DNA of 64,000 nt from UBA11222 sp030652895 (GTDB taxonomy: Bacteria; Pseudomonadota; Alphaproteobacteria; UBA11222): NCBI GenBank assembly GCA_038318895.1, contig JBBQCS010000001.1, positions 1 to 64,000 on the forward strand. The letters are read 5' to 3'. Both the position numbers and the translations under genes were made by a program. Under the pieces are notes generated by a model, which did not search any database, was not told the origin of the DNA, and saw only the letters and a program-made list of their open reading frames with translations. This document shows, in pieces, positions 16,461 through 25,909 of this stretch. Numbering within the stretch: position 1 is the first letter of the stretch; each line of letters begins with the position of its first letter.

Positions 16461-17183
16461 ATGCGAGATCTATTGGATTTTACCGGCAAGACGGTTGTAG
16501 TTACCGGCGGTTCCACAGGCATCGGCAACGGTATCGCACGCGCGTTTCGTGATCATGGCGCGAAGCTGATTATTACCGCCAGCCGGGAACGCGCGGCCTA
16601 CGACACGGATATGGACGGCATGGATTATCATCAGGTCGATATCGCCGATGATGACGCCATGCGCGCCTTTGCCGCCCAGGTGTCCAGCCTGGATGTGCTG
16701 GTCAACAGCGTGGGTACGGTGGTCTACAAGCGCAAGGAATTTCAGATGCCCACCTTCCGCCATGTGGTGGATGTGAACCTGAACGGGGTGATGCATGCCT
16801 GCGTGCTGTTTCATGACAAGCTGCTGGCCACGAAGGGCAATATTGTGAATATCGCCTCCGTCGCCAGTTTTCGGCCCACCCGTGGCAATCCGGCCTATAG
16901 CGCCTCCAAGGGGGGGCTGGCCCTGCTGACCAAAAGCCTGGCAGACGCATGGGGGCCGGAAGGCATACGGGTAAATGGCCTGGCGCCGGGTTTTGTGGCC
17001 ACCAAAATCACCGCCGTCAGCTATGATAATCCTGAAATCAACGAAGGCATTGTCAACACCACCCCGCTGCGCCGTTGGGGAACGCCAGAGGAAATGGGCC
17101 AGGTGGCATTGTTTCTGGCCTCCGACATGGCGTCGTTTATGACCGGGCATACAATCCCGGTGGACGGCGGGCAGAGTCTTTAG
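16461..17183 (+). CDS. Short-chain dehydrogenase/reductase
   Basis: 240-residue classical SDR. It has the NAD(P)-binding TGGSTGIGNG near residue 15, the NSVG motif (variant of NNAG) near 78, catalytic YSASKGG (YxxxK) near 148, and the LAPGFVAT segment. It fits a 3-hydroxyacyl or secondary-alcohol oxidoreductase. First gene of a same-strand group with an acyl-CoA ligase, hotdog thioesterase and hydrolase, suggesting fatty or aromatic acid metabolism. The ribosome binding site GAGGGGAG precedes the ATG. A small CGCCC/GGGCG hairpin follows at 17207-17220. Confidence 0.9.
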   Translation: MRDLLDFTGKTVVVTGGSTGIGNGIARAFRDHGAKLIITASRERAAYDTDMDGMDYHQVDIADDDAMRAFAAQVSSLDVLVNSVGTVVYKRKEFQMPTFRHVVDVNLNGVMHACVLFHDKLLATKGNIVNIASVASFRPTRGNPAYSASKGGLALLTKSLADAWGPEGIRVNGLAPGFVATKITAVSYDNPEINEGIVNTTPLRRWGTPEEMGQVALFLASDMASFMTGHTIPVDGGQSL

Positions 17184-17245
17184 CGATATTGCGATACAAA
17201 AAGAAGCGCCCATAAGGGCGTACATACCCGATGGGAGGAATGGGC

Positions 17246-18793
17246 GTGCACATTAATATTGGAGGATTGCTTGCAAAGCGGGCGCAGCTTAGCCCGAAAC
17301 TGGAAGGGCTGTATGATGTCGCCAATAATCTGCGGCTAAGCTATGCGCAGTTTAATGCGCGGGTAGACCAGGCGGCCAACATGATTTCGGCGCTTGGGCT
17401 TAAAAAGGGAGACCGGGTCGCTCTGCTGCTAATGAACAGCATCGAATTTGTGGAAGGTTTTTTGGCCTGCGCCAAGCTCGGTTTGGTGGTGGTGCCGCTG
17501 AACTGGCGGCTGGTGCCGGATGAACTTGAATTTATCCTCAAGGACAGTGGCAGTACGGTGCTGATATTCGGCGGGGAGTTTACCGCCAATGTCGATGAAC
17601 TGCATGCGCGCGGCGCCAAAACTGATCTCACCCAATGGCTCTATGTCGGGCCGGATACGAATTGCCCGAAATATGCGCGCTCCTATTCTGCACTAACCAA
17701 AGTTGCGGCCGCCACGCCGGTAAACATCACCGCTGGTGAAGACGACATGCTCTATATCATGTATACGTCCGGCACGACGGGTCTGCCCAAGGGCGTTGTG
17801 CATACCCATAATACCAGCTTCTGGGCGATCGCCACGCTTTCCGCCACAGCGGATATGCGGTTATATGACCGCTTTTTGTTGACCCTGCCGATGTTCCATG
17901 TGGGGGCGCTGCTGCCGTTGATGGTCTGCATTTATAATGGTCTGTCTTGTGTGATGCAGCGCGCCTTTGACCCCGCAACCACCTGGAAACTGATCGAAGC
18001 TGAGAAAATCAATGTGGCGATGCTGGTGCCCGCCATGGTGAATTTCATGTTGCAGGCGCCGGAAATCGAAACCGTCGATGCGGCGTGCCTGCGCTATTTC
18101 TTCTGTGGCGCAGCGCCCGTGCCGGACCATCTGGTTTTATCCTATGACAAGCGCGAAATTCCAGTATTGCAGATTTACGGCCTAACCGAAACCTGCGGTC
18201 CGGTGTGTCTGGTTAGCCTGGATGATTATATGGAGAAGCTAGGTTCGACCGGCAAAGCCTTCATGCACACCGATGTGCGCATTATCGATGCGGAAACCGG
18301 CAAGGATATGCCCGCTAACACACCTGGCGAACTGATCACCCGCTCCAAGCATAATATGATCGAATATTGGAATCGTGAAAAAGCCACCGCTGAAACCCTG
18401 CGCGATGGCTGGCTTTACACTGGCGATATCGCCCGGATGGACGAGGACGGGTATGTATTTATCGCCGACCGCAGCAAGGACATGATCATTTCAGGCGGCG
18501 AGAACGTGTATCCGGCGGAGATCGAAGGTGTGTTGCTGACCCACCCCAAAATCCGCGAAGTGGCGGTGATCGGGCAGGCTTCGGCAAAATGGGGCGAATC
18601 GCCCCTGGCCGTGGTGGTGAAGGCCGATCCGTCGTTGACCGAGGAAGAGGTTCTGGGCTTCGCGAACGGGAAATTATCGCGCTTCAAACTGCCAAAGGTT
18701 GCCGTATTCATCGATGAGATACCGCGAAATCCGTCCGGCAAGGTGCTGAAACGCGTGCTGCGTGAGCAATTCCCTGATGACGCGCCGGAATAA
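17246..18793 (+). CDS. AMP-forming acyl-CoA ligase (long/medium-chain)
   Basis: 515-residue ANL-superfamily ligase that makes acyl-CoA from acid, ATP and CoA. The P-loop is YTSGTTGLPKGVVHTH near residue 175, the A5 motif YGLTETCGPV near 310, and the A7/A8 region WLYTGDIARMDEDGYVFIADR. The C-terminal catalytic lysine lies in NPSGKVLKR. The start is decided by the ribosome binding site: GGGAGGA at 17233-17239 sits 6 bases before GTG 17246. The in-frame ATGs at 17231 and 17240 lie upstream of or against that site. Works with the adjacent SDR and thioesterase. Confidence 0.92.
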   Translation: MHINIGGLLAKRAQLSPKLEGLYDVANNLRLSYAQFNARVDQAANMISALGLKKGDRVALLLMNSIEFVEGFLACAKLGLVVVPLNWRLVPDELEFILKDSGSTVLIFGGEFTANVDELHARGAKTDLTQWLYVGPDTNCPKYARSYSALTKVAAATPVNITAGEDDMLYIMYTSGTTGLPKGVVHTHNTSFWAIATLSATADMRLYDRFLLTLPMFHVGALLPLMVCIYNGLSCVMQRAFDPATTWKLIEAEKINVAMLVPAMVNFMLQAPEIETVDAACLRYFFCGAAPVPDHLVLSYDKREIPVLQIYGLTETCGPVCLVSLDDYMEKLGSTGKAFMHTDVRIIDAETGKDMPANTPGELITRSKHNMIEYWNREKATAETLRDGWLYTGDIARMDEDGYVFIADRSKDMIISGGENVYPAEIEGVLLTHPKIREVAVIGQASAKWGESPLAVVVKADPSLTEEEVLGFANGKLSRFKLPKVAVFIDEIPRNPSGKVLKRVLREQFPDDAPE

Positions 18794-18841
18794 GCGGGTT
18801 AAACCTATCCAATATCAATATTTTCAAATGGAGTGAAGACG

Positions 18842-19288
18842 ATGGCGACCAATGCCGAAAAAATGCAGGAAAAATTCAACAAGGAAATTGGCGACAGCTT
18901 TATCGCCAGCAGTGACAAACAGACCGGACTAGGCGAGTATCTTGGCATCAGGCTGGTTTCGTTCAGCCCCGGCAAGCTTGTCGCTGAACTGAAAGTGAAA
19001 GACGACTTGCTGACCCCGTTCGGCAATCTGCATGGCGGCGTGATGTCGGCCTTTACCGATCATGTCCTGGGCTGTGTGTGCTATCCGCATATGAGCAAGG
19101 GCCAATGGGCGGCGACCACCGAGTTCAAGCTCAATCTGCTGGCTCCGGTGAGCAAGGGCACGGTGCGCGCGGTTGCCGAAATCATCAACATGACCCGCAC
19201 CACGGCGGTCGTGCAGATCAGCATGGACAATGATGGGCGTCCCTGTGTCGCGGCGCAAGGCACCGTGCTGATCATGGACCCGCGTTAG
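18842..19288 (+). CDS. PaaI-type hotdog thioesterase
   Basis: 148-residue single hotdog-fold protein of the PaaI/4HBT family, hydrolysing acyl- or aryl-CoA thioesters as a tetramer. The active-site helix region is PFGNLHGGVMSAFTDHVLG, with the conserved HGG and acidic residue. ATG 18842 is preceded by GGAG with 8-base spacing; a GTG at 18833 is less likely. Lies 48 bp after the acyl-CoA ligase, so it may release free acid or CoA in the same pathway. Confidence 0.87.
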   Translation: MATNAEKMQEKFNKEIGDSFIASSDKQTGLGEYLGIRLVSFSPGKLVAELKVKDDLLTPFGNLHGGVMSAFTDHVLGCVCYPHMSKGQWAATTEFKLNLLAPVSKGTVRAVAEIINMTRTTAVVQISMDNDGRPCVAAQGTVLIMDPR

Positions 19289-19314
19289 GGGACGTCGGCG
19301 GTAACGTAATTTCA

Positions 19315-20223
19315 GTGGACGCGGACGCACGAGACCAAACAGACGCCGCGCTGTCGCGGCATCTGTTTGCACTGCCGGAGGGCGGGCTGTCCTATCTGGA
19401 CTTTGGCGGCCCGGCCAACGCGCGGCGCGTGGTGATGTCCAACGCCAATGGTTTTAACGCCTATACCTATCGGCAGTTGCTGTCGCCGCTGTGTGATCGT
19501 TTGCGCGTTCAGGCCATAGACGCGCGCGGCCACGGCTTCAGCAACGCCGCCGCCGATCCGGAAATGCCACTGTCCTGGAATAATTTCCGCGATGATTTGA
19601 TCCGCTTTCTGGAGGCGTTGGGAGAGCCCGCATTGCTCGTTGGCCATTCACTTGGCGCGACGACGAGCCTTTTGCTGGCGGAGGCGCGCCCGGATCTGGT
19701 GACCGGCGTTCTGGCGGTGGAACCGGTTATTCAGCCCTATCTGCGGTCCTGGGGGATGCGCGTCAAACGCTGGCTGCATCTGCCGCATCAGGCGAATGGT
19801 CTGGTCGACGGGGCGGCCAAACGGCGGGCCATATTCCCGGACCGTGATGCAGTGTTCGCTTCCTACAAGGGGCGCGGCGCGTTCAGATCGTGGCCGGAAC
19901 AGGTGCTGCGCGATTATATCACCGGTGGTACGCGCGACCGCGCGGATGGGCAGATAGAGCTTGCCTGCGCGCCAGCGTGGGAGGCGCATGTGTTCCGTTC
20001 CAGTGGCACCTATATCTGGGACCGGCTGGCGCGGATCAAGCGGCCCATTACCATCATCCATGGCAATGTGTTTTCAACCTGTTCGGCCCCGGTAACCCAA
20101 CGCATGGCGCGATTGCACCCATCGGCGAAGATCACGCTTGTGGATGGCGCCAGTCATTTTCTGCCGATGGAGTTTCCCGATATTGTGCGCGAAAATATAC
20201 TGCGCATGAGCACGCTGGAATAG
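19315..20223 (+). CDS. Alpha/beta hydrolase
   Basis: 302-residue soluble alpha/beta hydrolase. The nucleophile elbow is LLVGHSLGATTSL (Ser near residue 111), the early DARGHGFS motif follows strand 4, and the late GASHFLPME supplies the catalytic His. It resembles lipases and esterases of the MhpC/BioH group. Starts with GTG 19315, 26 bp after the thioesterase, probably in the same operon. It ends 3 bp from the convergent gshA. The substrate cannot be deduced. Confidence 0.82.
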   Translation: MDADARDQTDAALSRHLFALPEGGLSYLDFGGPANARRVVMSNANGFNAYTYRQLLSPLCDRLRVQAIDARGHGFSNAAADPEMPLSWNNFRDDLIRFLEALGEPALLVGHSLGATTSLLLAEARPDLVTGVLAVEPVIQPYLRSWGMRVKRWLHLPHQANGLVDGAAKRRAIFPDRDAVFASYKGRGAFRSWPEQVLRDYITGGTRDRADGQIELACAPAWEAHVFRSSGTYIWDRLARIKRPITIIHGNVFSTCSAPVTQRMARLHPSAKITLVDGASHFLPMEFPDIVRENILRMSTLE

Positions 20224-20226
20224 CCG

Positions 20227-21588
20227 CTAATAAGCGAACTCCTCGTAAGCGGGAAGCACACTGCCCTTCCACGGGCCGTGATAACGATCCAGCATGATCT
20301 CCGCCGGGCTGCGGCCTGATGCCGCCGTTTCAAGCAGTACATCAAGAAAATGCTGTTCATCCTGGCCTGAACCCCCGATACGGGCGCGGGCTTTCAAACC
20401 GGCAGAGGCAATTTTCAGTACTTCAAACGCGACATCCTGCAATGCGCCGCCACGAAAAGGTGTGTGCAGCGCCAGTTTCGGCACACCATCGCGCAATGCC
20501 TGACGTTCCTGCGTGGTCCAGTCCTTTACCAGATCCCACGCCGCATCCAGTGCGCCCTGATCGTACAGCAGACCGACCCACAAAGCGGGCAGGGCGCACA
20601 GGGATCGCCACGGGCCGCCATCGGCGCCTCGCATTTCCAGGAATTTTTTCAGCCGTACTTCTGGAAACAGTGTCGTGAGATGATCAGCCCAGTCGCCCAT
20701 GGTTGGCTTTTCACCGGGCAGCGCGGGCAAACGTCCGTCCAGAAAATCGCGGAACGATTGACCGGAAGCATCAATATATTTCCCGTCGCGATAGACGAAA
20801 TACATCGGCACATCCAGTGCGTACTGAACATAACGCTCAAACCCGAAACCGCCGTCAAACACAAAGGGGACCATTCCCGAACGATCCGGATCGGTGTCCG
20901 TCCATACATGGCTGCGGAAGCTCAGATGCCCGTTTGGTTTTCCTTCGGTAAACGGCGAATTGGCGAACAGCGCCGTTGCAAGGGGTTGCAGCGCCAGAGA
21001 GACGCGGAATTTACGCACCATGTCGGCTTCGGATGCGTAATCCAGATTAACTTGCACCGTACACGAACGGTACATCATATCAACGCCGTGATCACCGCGT
21101 TTGGGCATGTAGTTTGTCATAATGCCATAGCGCCCCTTGGGCATTACCGGAATTTCCGCACGAGTCCAGTTCGGCGTAAAGCCCAGGCCCAGAAAGCCGA
21201 TGCCAAGTCCGGTCGCCACTTCGCGCACTTGCTTAAGGTGGGTGTTTACCTCGTCACAGGTCTGATGCAGGGTTTCCAGCGGTGCACCGGACAATTCAAA
21301 CTGCCCGCCCGGTTCCAGACTTATGGCGCCGCCATCCAGCGTGAGTGCGATTATATTTCCCTTTTCCATGACCGGCTGCCAGCCAAAACGCTGCATGCCT
21401 TCCAGAAGCGCGCGCACTCCTGCCGGGCCTTCATATGGCAGGGTGCTGTGGTCAGTCAGCCGGAACCCGAATTTTTCGTGCTCGGTGCCAATGCGCCACT
21501 GATCTTTGGGCTTGTTGCCGGAAGCAAGATAGTCGACAAGATCTGATTGGTGCTCGATCTGGCCGCTCGCTGATTGTGGTCCCGACAT
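20227..21588 (-). CDS. gshA: Glutamate-cysteine ligase (plant/alphaproteobacterial type)
   Basis: 453-residue enzyme of the GCS2/plant-type family that makes gamma-glutamylcysteine, the first step of glutathione synthesis. The N-terminus RIGTEHEKFGFR is the conserved substrate/metal segment, and EPGGQFELSGAPL and MTNYMPKRGDHGVDMMYRS follow as in plant and alphaproteobacterial GshA. Redox-active cysteines reported for plant enzymes cannot be assigned here. The start ATG 21588 has GGAAAG upstream; the frame is open to 21666 but that part is not conserved. Divergent from ubiA. Confidence 0.93.
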   Translation of the reverse strand: MSGPQSASGQIEHQSDLVDYLASGNKPKDQWRIGTEHEKFGFRLTDHSTLPYEGPAGVRALLEGMQRFGWQPVMEKGNIIALTLDGGAISLEPGGQFELSGAPLETLHQTCDEVNTHLKQVREVATGLGIGFLGLGFTPNWTRAEIPVMPKGRYGIMTNYMPKRGDHGVDMMYRSCTVQVNLDYASEADMVRKFRVSLALQPLATALFANSPFTEGKPNGHLSFRSHVWTDTDPDRSGMVPFVFDGGFGFERYVQYALDVPMYFVYRDGKYIDASGQSFRDFLDGRLPALPGEKPTMGDWADHLTTLFPEVRLKKFLEMRGADGGPWRSLCALPALWVGLLYDQGALDAAWDLVKDWTTQERQALRDGVPKLALHTPFRGGALQDVAFEVLKIASAGLKARARIGGSGQDEQHFLDVLLETAASGRSPAEIMLDRYHGPWKGSVLPAYEEFAY

Positions 21589-21738
21589 GGTGCGTCTTTC
21601 CTGGATGTGTTGTTGGCGGCACTCTACACTGGCAGAACGGTCAGTGCTACCATACGCATTCCTCATCGTTCCCCCGTGAACACCCTACTGAGAGGTTGCA
21701 TCTAGGAACGCTCCGCCCAAATATGATATGGCGTCTTC

Positions 21739-22653
21739 ATGATAGAGTTTACGGGGAAAAAACAGGCAGGCGCAACTCAGGATGCGCCGGGTAATTGGGT
21801 AGACTGGTATGCTCCTGCCCGTGTACGGCCTTATCTGCGGCTGGCGCGGCTGGACAGGCCTATCGGCACATGGTTGCTGCTATGGCCATGCTTGTGGTCG
21901 ATCGCGCTGGCCTCGGGCGGCGTATGGCTGATGATCGTGTTTGCGCTGGGCGCGGTGGTGATGCGCGGTGCTGGCTGCACCTTTAATGACATTGTTGACC
22001 GTGACCTGGATACGAAAGTAACCCGTACCGCGAACCGTCCATTGCCCAGCGCCGCGGTCAGTGTACCGGCCGCATGGATGTTCCTGGCGTTGCAATGCAG
22101 CGCAGGTTTGCTGATTTTGCTGTCGCTTAATTCCTTCGCCATTGGCGTCGGGGTGGCGTCCCTGCTGCCGGTGGCGATCTATCCGTTCATGAAACGGGTC
22201 ACTTATTGGCCGCAACTGTTTTTAGGTGTGGCGTTCAATTGGGGCGCGCTGCTGGGCTGGGCCGCGGTAACCGGGGGTCTGGCGGCGCCTGCGATCTTGC
22301 TCTATCTCGGCGGGATATTCTGGACCCTGGGCTATGACACCATCTATGCCCATCAGGACAAGGACGACGATGCCCTGATCGGAGTCAAATCGACGGCGCT
22401 GAAATTTGGCGCGCGCAGCAAACCCGCCATTGCCGCATTTTATCTGGGTGCCTTAGGCTTGTTCGCATTGGCGGGATGGGCCGCAGCACCGGGGTGGGGC
22501 TTCTGGCCGCTATTGGGGCTGGCGGGGATGCATCTGGCCTGGCAGGTGATTTCCCTGCAAAGTGATAATCCGGACAATTGCTTACGCCTGTTCCGAGCCA
22601 ACCGGGATTTCGGCGCGTTGCTGTTTGTGGCGATTCTGGCAGGCGGGATATAG
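21739..22653 (+). CDS. ubiA: 4-hydroxybenzoate polyprenyltransferase UbiA
   Basis: 304-residue integral membrane prenyltransferase that attaches the polyprenyl chain to 4-hydroxybenzoate in ubiquinone synthesis. The first aspartate-rich motif is NDIVDRDLDTKVTRT and the second is YAHQDKDDDALIGVKST, both binding Mg-diphosphate. About eight to nine TM helices follow a 30-residue hydrophilic N-terminus. ubiD, which acts on the UbiA product, is three genes downstream on the same strand. Confidence 0.94.
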   Translation: MIEFTGKKQAGATQDAPGNWVDWYAPARVRPYLRLARLDRPIGTWLLLWPCLWSIALASGGVWLMIVFALGAVVMRGAGCTFNDIVDRDLDTKVTRTANRPLPSAAVSVPAAWMFLALQCSAGLLILLSLNSFAIGVGVASLLPVAIYPFMKRVTYWPQLFLGVAFNWGALLGWAAVTGGLAAPAILLYLGGIFWTLGYDTIYAHQDKDDDALIGVKSTALKFGARSKPAIAAFYLGALGLFALAGWAAAPGWGFWPLLGLAGMHLAWQVISLQSDNPDNCLRLFRANRDFGALLFVAILAGGI

Positions 22654-22686
22654 GTAAAATAAAGTAATTATGTGCTATAAAGGGCC

Positions 22687-23649
22687 ATGATTACGCCATC
22701 AGACTATCTCTCTGCGGAAGAAATTTCGCGCCTGCGCGCCAAATCGCAATGGCGCTCCGTATGGATGGTCGCCCACGTCTGGGGGGTGGTGTTTGGCGCC
22801 ATGGCGCTGTTCGCTCTCTGGCCCAACCCCCTGACGTTTATTCTGGCGGTCATGCTGATCGGCGCACGCCAGTTGGGCATGGCGATTTTGGTGCATGATG
22901 CGGCACACGGCGCGCTGTTTCACAACCGCGCGCTCAATGACCGGGTAAGCAACTGGCTGCTGGGCTACCCGGTGCTGACCGAGACCAAAGCCTATCGCGT
23001 CTATCATCTTGAGCATCACAAATATGTGCAGCAGCCGAATGATCCGGACATTGGCCTGTCGGCGCCATTTCCCATCACTAAATCCAGTTTCCGCCGCAAG
23101 CTGTGGCGTGACATCACCGGGCGTACCGGGTTTAAGCAACGCGGGGCGCAGATCCGGGCGGCCATCGGTGCGCCGGACATGCCGCTGGCTTCGCGTATTG
23201 CACTGTTCCGCCGCAAGATGGGGGGCATGCTGATCACCAATCTGGTCTTGCTGGGTGGGTTGAGCGCGATTGGATACTGGTATCTGTATCCCCTGCTATG
23301 GGTGTTGCCGCTGCTGACCTATTACCAGGTGATCACGCGCGTTCGTAATATCGCTGAACACGCGGTGGTTCCCGATAATGACGATGATTTTCGCACCGCG
23401 CGCACCACGCGCGCGAACTGGCTGATGCGTGTTTTCCTGGCGCCCTATTTCGTCAATTATCATCTGGAACATCATCTGATGATGTTCGTTCCCTGTTACC
23501 GGTTGCCGCAGGTGCGTGAATTATTTCTGGCCAAGGGGCATGGCGCGCGCATGGAGTATAAGCCGGATTACCGCTCCGTTCTGGCCCTGGCTATTTCGAA
23601 ACCGGAACCGGCGGCCGATGCAAACGCCACGGGCCGGACCGCCGCCTGA
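22687..23649 (+). CDS. Membrane fatty acid desaturase
   Basis: 320-residue membrane di-iron desaturase/hydroxylase. The three histidine boxes are HDAAHG near residue 77, YHLEHHKYVQ near 110, and NYHLEHHLMM near 265. Four TM segments lie around residues 28-70 and 180-215. It inserts a double bond or hydroxyl into an acyl or related lipid chain; regiospecificity cannot be read. The stop overlaps the next gene's ATG by one base (TGATG). Its place inside a ubiquinone-gene group is unexplained. Confidence 0.88.
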   Translation: MITPSDYLSAEEISRLRAKSQWRSVWMVAHVWGVVFGAMALFALWPNPLTFILAVMLIGARQLGMAILVHDAAHGALFHNRALNDRVSNWLLGYPVLTETKAYRVYHLEHHKYVQQPNDPDIGLSAPFPITKSSFRRKLWRDITGRTGFKQRGAQIRAAIGAPDMPLASRIALFRRKMGGMLITNLVLLGGLSAIGYWYLYPLLWVLPLLTYYQVITRVRNIAEHAVVPDNDDDFRTARTTRANWLMRVFLAPYFVNYHLEHHLMMFVPCYRLPQVRELFLAKGHGARMEYKPDYRSVLALAISKPEPAADANATGRTAA

Positions 23650-24308
23650 TGGAAACTGTGCTAGGCGATCCGGCGCAATTCATCCTGGATCATACTGTAC
23701 TGACCCAAACGCCGCTGGTTCCTGAAATCAGCCTGTATGTGGCCAGTGAAATGCTCCCGATCTGGCAGATGACGGAAGACGAAATGCGCACAGTTGGCCT
23801 GCCGCCGCCGTTCTGGGCTTTTGCCTGGGCGGGCGGTCAGGCGCTGGCGCGATACATTCTGGACAACCCGGAACTGGTCGCGGGCAAACGGGTGCTGGAC
23901 TTTGGCGCGGGTTCAGGTCTTGCGGGAATTGCCGCGGCGCTGGCAGGTGCGGCACAGGTGAGCGCGGCGGAAATAGATCCGATCGCAATCATCGCGATGG
24001 ATCTGAATGCGCGCGCCAACACTGTGACCCTTATCGCGCTAGAAGGCGATATTGTCGGCGCGGCGGGGGCTGACTGGGATGTGGTGCTGGCCGCCGATGT
24101 TTGTTATGAGGGGCCCGCCTCCAAACGCATTGTCGCGTGGCTGGATGATCTGGCGCGTACAGGTGTGACGGTGTTGATGGGCGATCCGGGGCGCACATAT
24201 TTTCCGAAATCGGGACATGAAAAACTGATCAGCTATGCGGTTAAAACCACGACCGAACTGGAAGACACGGATTTGCGCAATACTAGTGTATGGCGCGTGA
24301 CGGGATGA
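23649..24308 (+). CDS. ETFB lysine methyltransferase-like SAM methyltransferase
   Basis: 219-residue class I methyltransferase of the METTL20/METTL23 group. Motif I is VLDFGAGSGLAGIAA near residue 80, preceded by the family-typical LPPPFWAFAWAGGQALARY. A post-I acidic AAEIDP and VVLAADVCYE (motif IV) follow. A bacterial member from Agrobacterium methylates lysines of electron-transfer flavoprotein beta. That is the best guess here, and it would link to the respiratory quinone genes around it. Coupled to the desaturase by a one-base overlap. Confidence 0.8.
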   Translation: METVLGDPAQFILDHTVLTQTPLVPEISLYVASEMLPIWQMTEDEMRTVGLPPPFWAFAWAGGQALARYILDNPELVAGKRVLDFGAGSGLAGIAAALAGAAQVSAAEIDPIAIIAMDLNARANTVTLIALEGDIVGAAGADWDVVLAADVCYEGPASKRIVAWLDDLARTGVTVLMGDPGRTYFPKSGHEKLISYAVKTTTELEDTDLRNTSVWRVTG

Positions 24309-24317
24309 GTGCGCGCC

Positions 24318-25844
24318 ATGGCATATAAATCCCTGCGCGACTTTGTGGCCTTGCTGGAGCGCGAGGGAAAACTGCTGCGCGTGAAAGAGCCGGTTTCCAC
24401 CGAGCTGGAAATGACGGAAATTCAGACCCGGCTGCTGGCGGAGGGCGGCCCTGCGGTGCTGTTTGAAAAACCGGTCATCGCCGGGGGCGGCATCAGTCCG
24501 ATACCGGTGCTGGTGAATTTGTTCGGCACGGTGGAGCGTGTCGCCATGGCGGTGACGATGGGCAACGTTACGCGGCGTACCGGTCTTGATTTGCGCGAGG
24601 TCGGCGAAACATTGGCGTTCCTGCGTCAGCCGCAACCGCCCGATGGCTTGCGCGAGGCGGTGGGCATGGCGCCATTACTGCGTACGGTGATGAATATGCG
24701 CCCCAAGACTGTGCGTAGCGCGCCGGTGCAGGAAGTGGTCTTGACTGGCGATGAGATTGATCTGGCGCGCCTGCCGATCCAGACCTGCTGGCCAAATGAA
24801 CCCGCACCCTTGATCACCTGGCCGCTGGTGGTGACAAAAGGTCCCGGCGAGAGCGCGGAAGACAGTTATAATCTGGGCATTTACCGTATGCAGGTGCTGG
24901 GGCGTAACCGTACGCTGATGCGCTGGCTGCGGCACAGGGGCGGGGCGCAACATCATGCGCGCTGGGGTGCGGCGCGGCCCGAACCGCTTCCCGCCGCGGT
25001 GGTTATCGGGTCCGATCCCGGCACCATACTGGCGGCGGTGACGCCGGTTCCCGACACGCTGAGCGAATATCAGTTCGCCGGGCTGCTGCGCGGCGAACGG
25101 GTGGAACTGGTGGACTGCAAAACCGTGCCGCTCAAGGTTCCCGCGCAGGCGGAGATCGTGCTGGAAGGTCATGTGTCGCTGACCGATTATGGTGATGAAG
25201 GCCCATATGGCGATCACACCGGCTATTATAATTCGGTCGAGCAATTTCCGGTGTTCACCCTCAGCGCCATCACCATGCGCCGCGATCCGCTATATCTCTC
25301 CACTTTCACGGGCCGCCCGCCGGATGAACCCAGCGTTCTGGGCGAGGCACTGAACGAAGTGTTTGTGCCCCTGTTGCAGCAGCAATTTCCCGAGATCACG
25401 GATTTCTGGCTGCCGCCGGAAGGCTGCTCCTATCGCATCGCGGTGGTGTCGATCCGCAAGGCCTATCCAGGCCACGCAAAGCGGGTGATGATGGGCATCT
25501 GGTCTTATCTGCGCCAGTTCATGTATACAAAATGGGTCATTGTCGTGGACGACGATATCAATATTCGGGACTGGAAAGAGGTGATGTGGGCGATTTCCAC
25601 CCGCATGGACCCGGTGCGCGATATCACCCAGATGCAGAATACGCCGATCGATTATCTGGATTTCGCCAGTCCGGAAAGCGGCCTTGGCGGCAAGATTGGT
25701 CTGGACGCCACCAATAAATGGCCGCCGGAAACCAAACGGGAATGGGGCACGCAAATCCGCATGACCGACGAGGTGATCGAAACCGTCACTCAAAAATGGT
25801 CGCAATTGGGACTGCCGGGGTCCGGCAAACCGATCTGGAAATAG
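24318..25844 (+). CDS. ubiD: 4-hydroxy-3-polyprenylbenzoate decarboxylase UbiD
   Basis: 508-residue prenyl-FMN-dependent decarboxylase that removes the carboxyl from polyprenyl-hydroxybenzoate. The N-terminus YKSLRDFVALLEREGKLLRV and later GPYGDHTGYYN and RKAYPGHAKRVMMGIWS are characteristic of UbiD. Length matches the family (about 490-510). ATG 24318 is preferred over the GTG at 24309, which abuts the upstream stop. The cofactor-making ubiX is not in the window. Last gene of the ubiA-desaturase-methyltransferase-ubiD series. Confidence 0.94.
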   Translation: MAYKSLRDFVALLEREGKLLRVKEPVSTELEMTEIQTRLLAEGGPAVLFEKPVIAGGGISPIPVLVNLFGTVERVAMAVTMGNVTRRTGLDLREVGETLAFLRQPQPPDGLREAVGMAPLLRTVMNMRPKTVRSAPVQEVVLTGDEIDLARLPIQTCWPNEPAPLITWPLVVTKGPGESAEDSYNLGIYRMQVLGRNRTLMRWLRHRGGAQHHARWGAARPEPLPAAVVIGSDPGTILAAVTPVPDTLSEYQFAGLLRGERVELVDCKTVPLKVPAQAEIVLEGHVSLTDYGDEGPYGDHTGYYNSVEQFPVFTLSAITMRRDPLYLSTFTGRPPDEPSVLGEALNEVFVPLLQQQFPEITDFWLPPEGCSYRIAVVSIRKAYPGHAKRVMMGIWSYLRQFMYTKWVIVVDDDINIRDWKEVMWAISTRMDPVRDITQMQNTPIDYLDFASPESGLGGKIGLDATNKWPPETKREWGTQIRMTDEVIETVTQKWSQLGLPGSGKPIWK

Positions 25845-25909
25845 CGGGCGGAACCGGATAGCCTGTAGCGCTAACAATAAAACCAAACGAATCCCGGGGG
25901 ATCAAGGAC

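Noticed and set aside
17207..17220. CGCCC-ATAA-GGGCG hairpin considered as a terminator of the SDR gene
   Set aside because: Stem is only 5 bp and no T tract follows; the acyl-CoA ligase start is 26 bp downstream.
20464..21546. 360-codon plus-strand open frame opposite gshA
   Set aside because: Antisense to a conserved glutamate-cysteine ligase; no recognisable motif.
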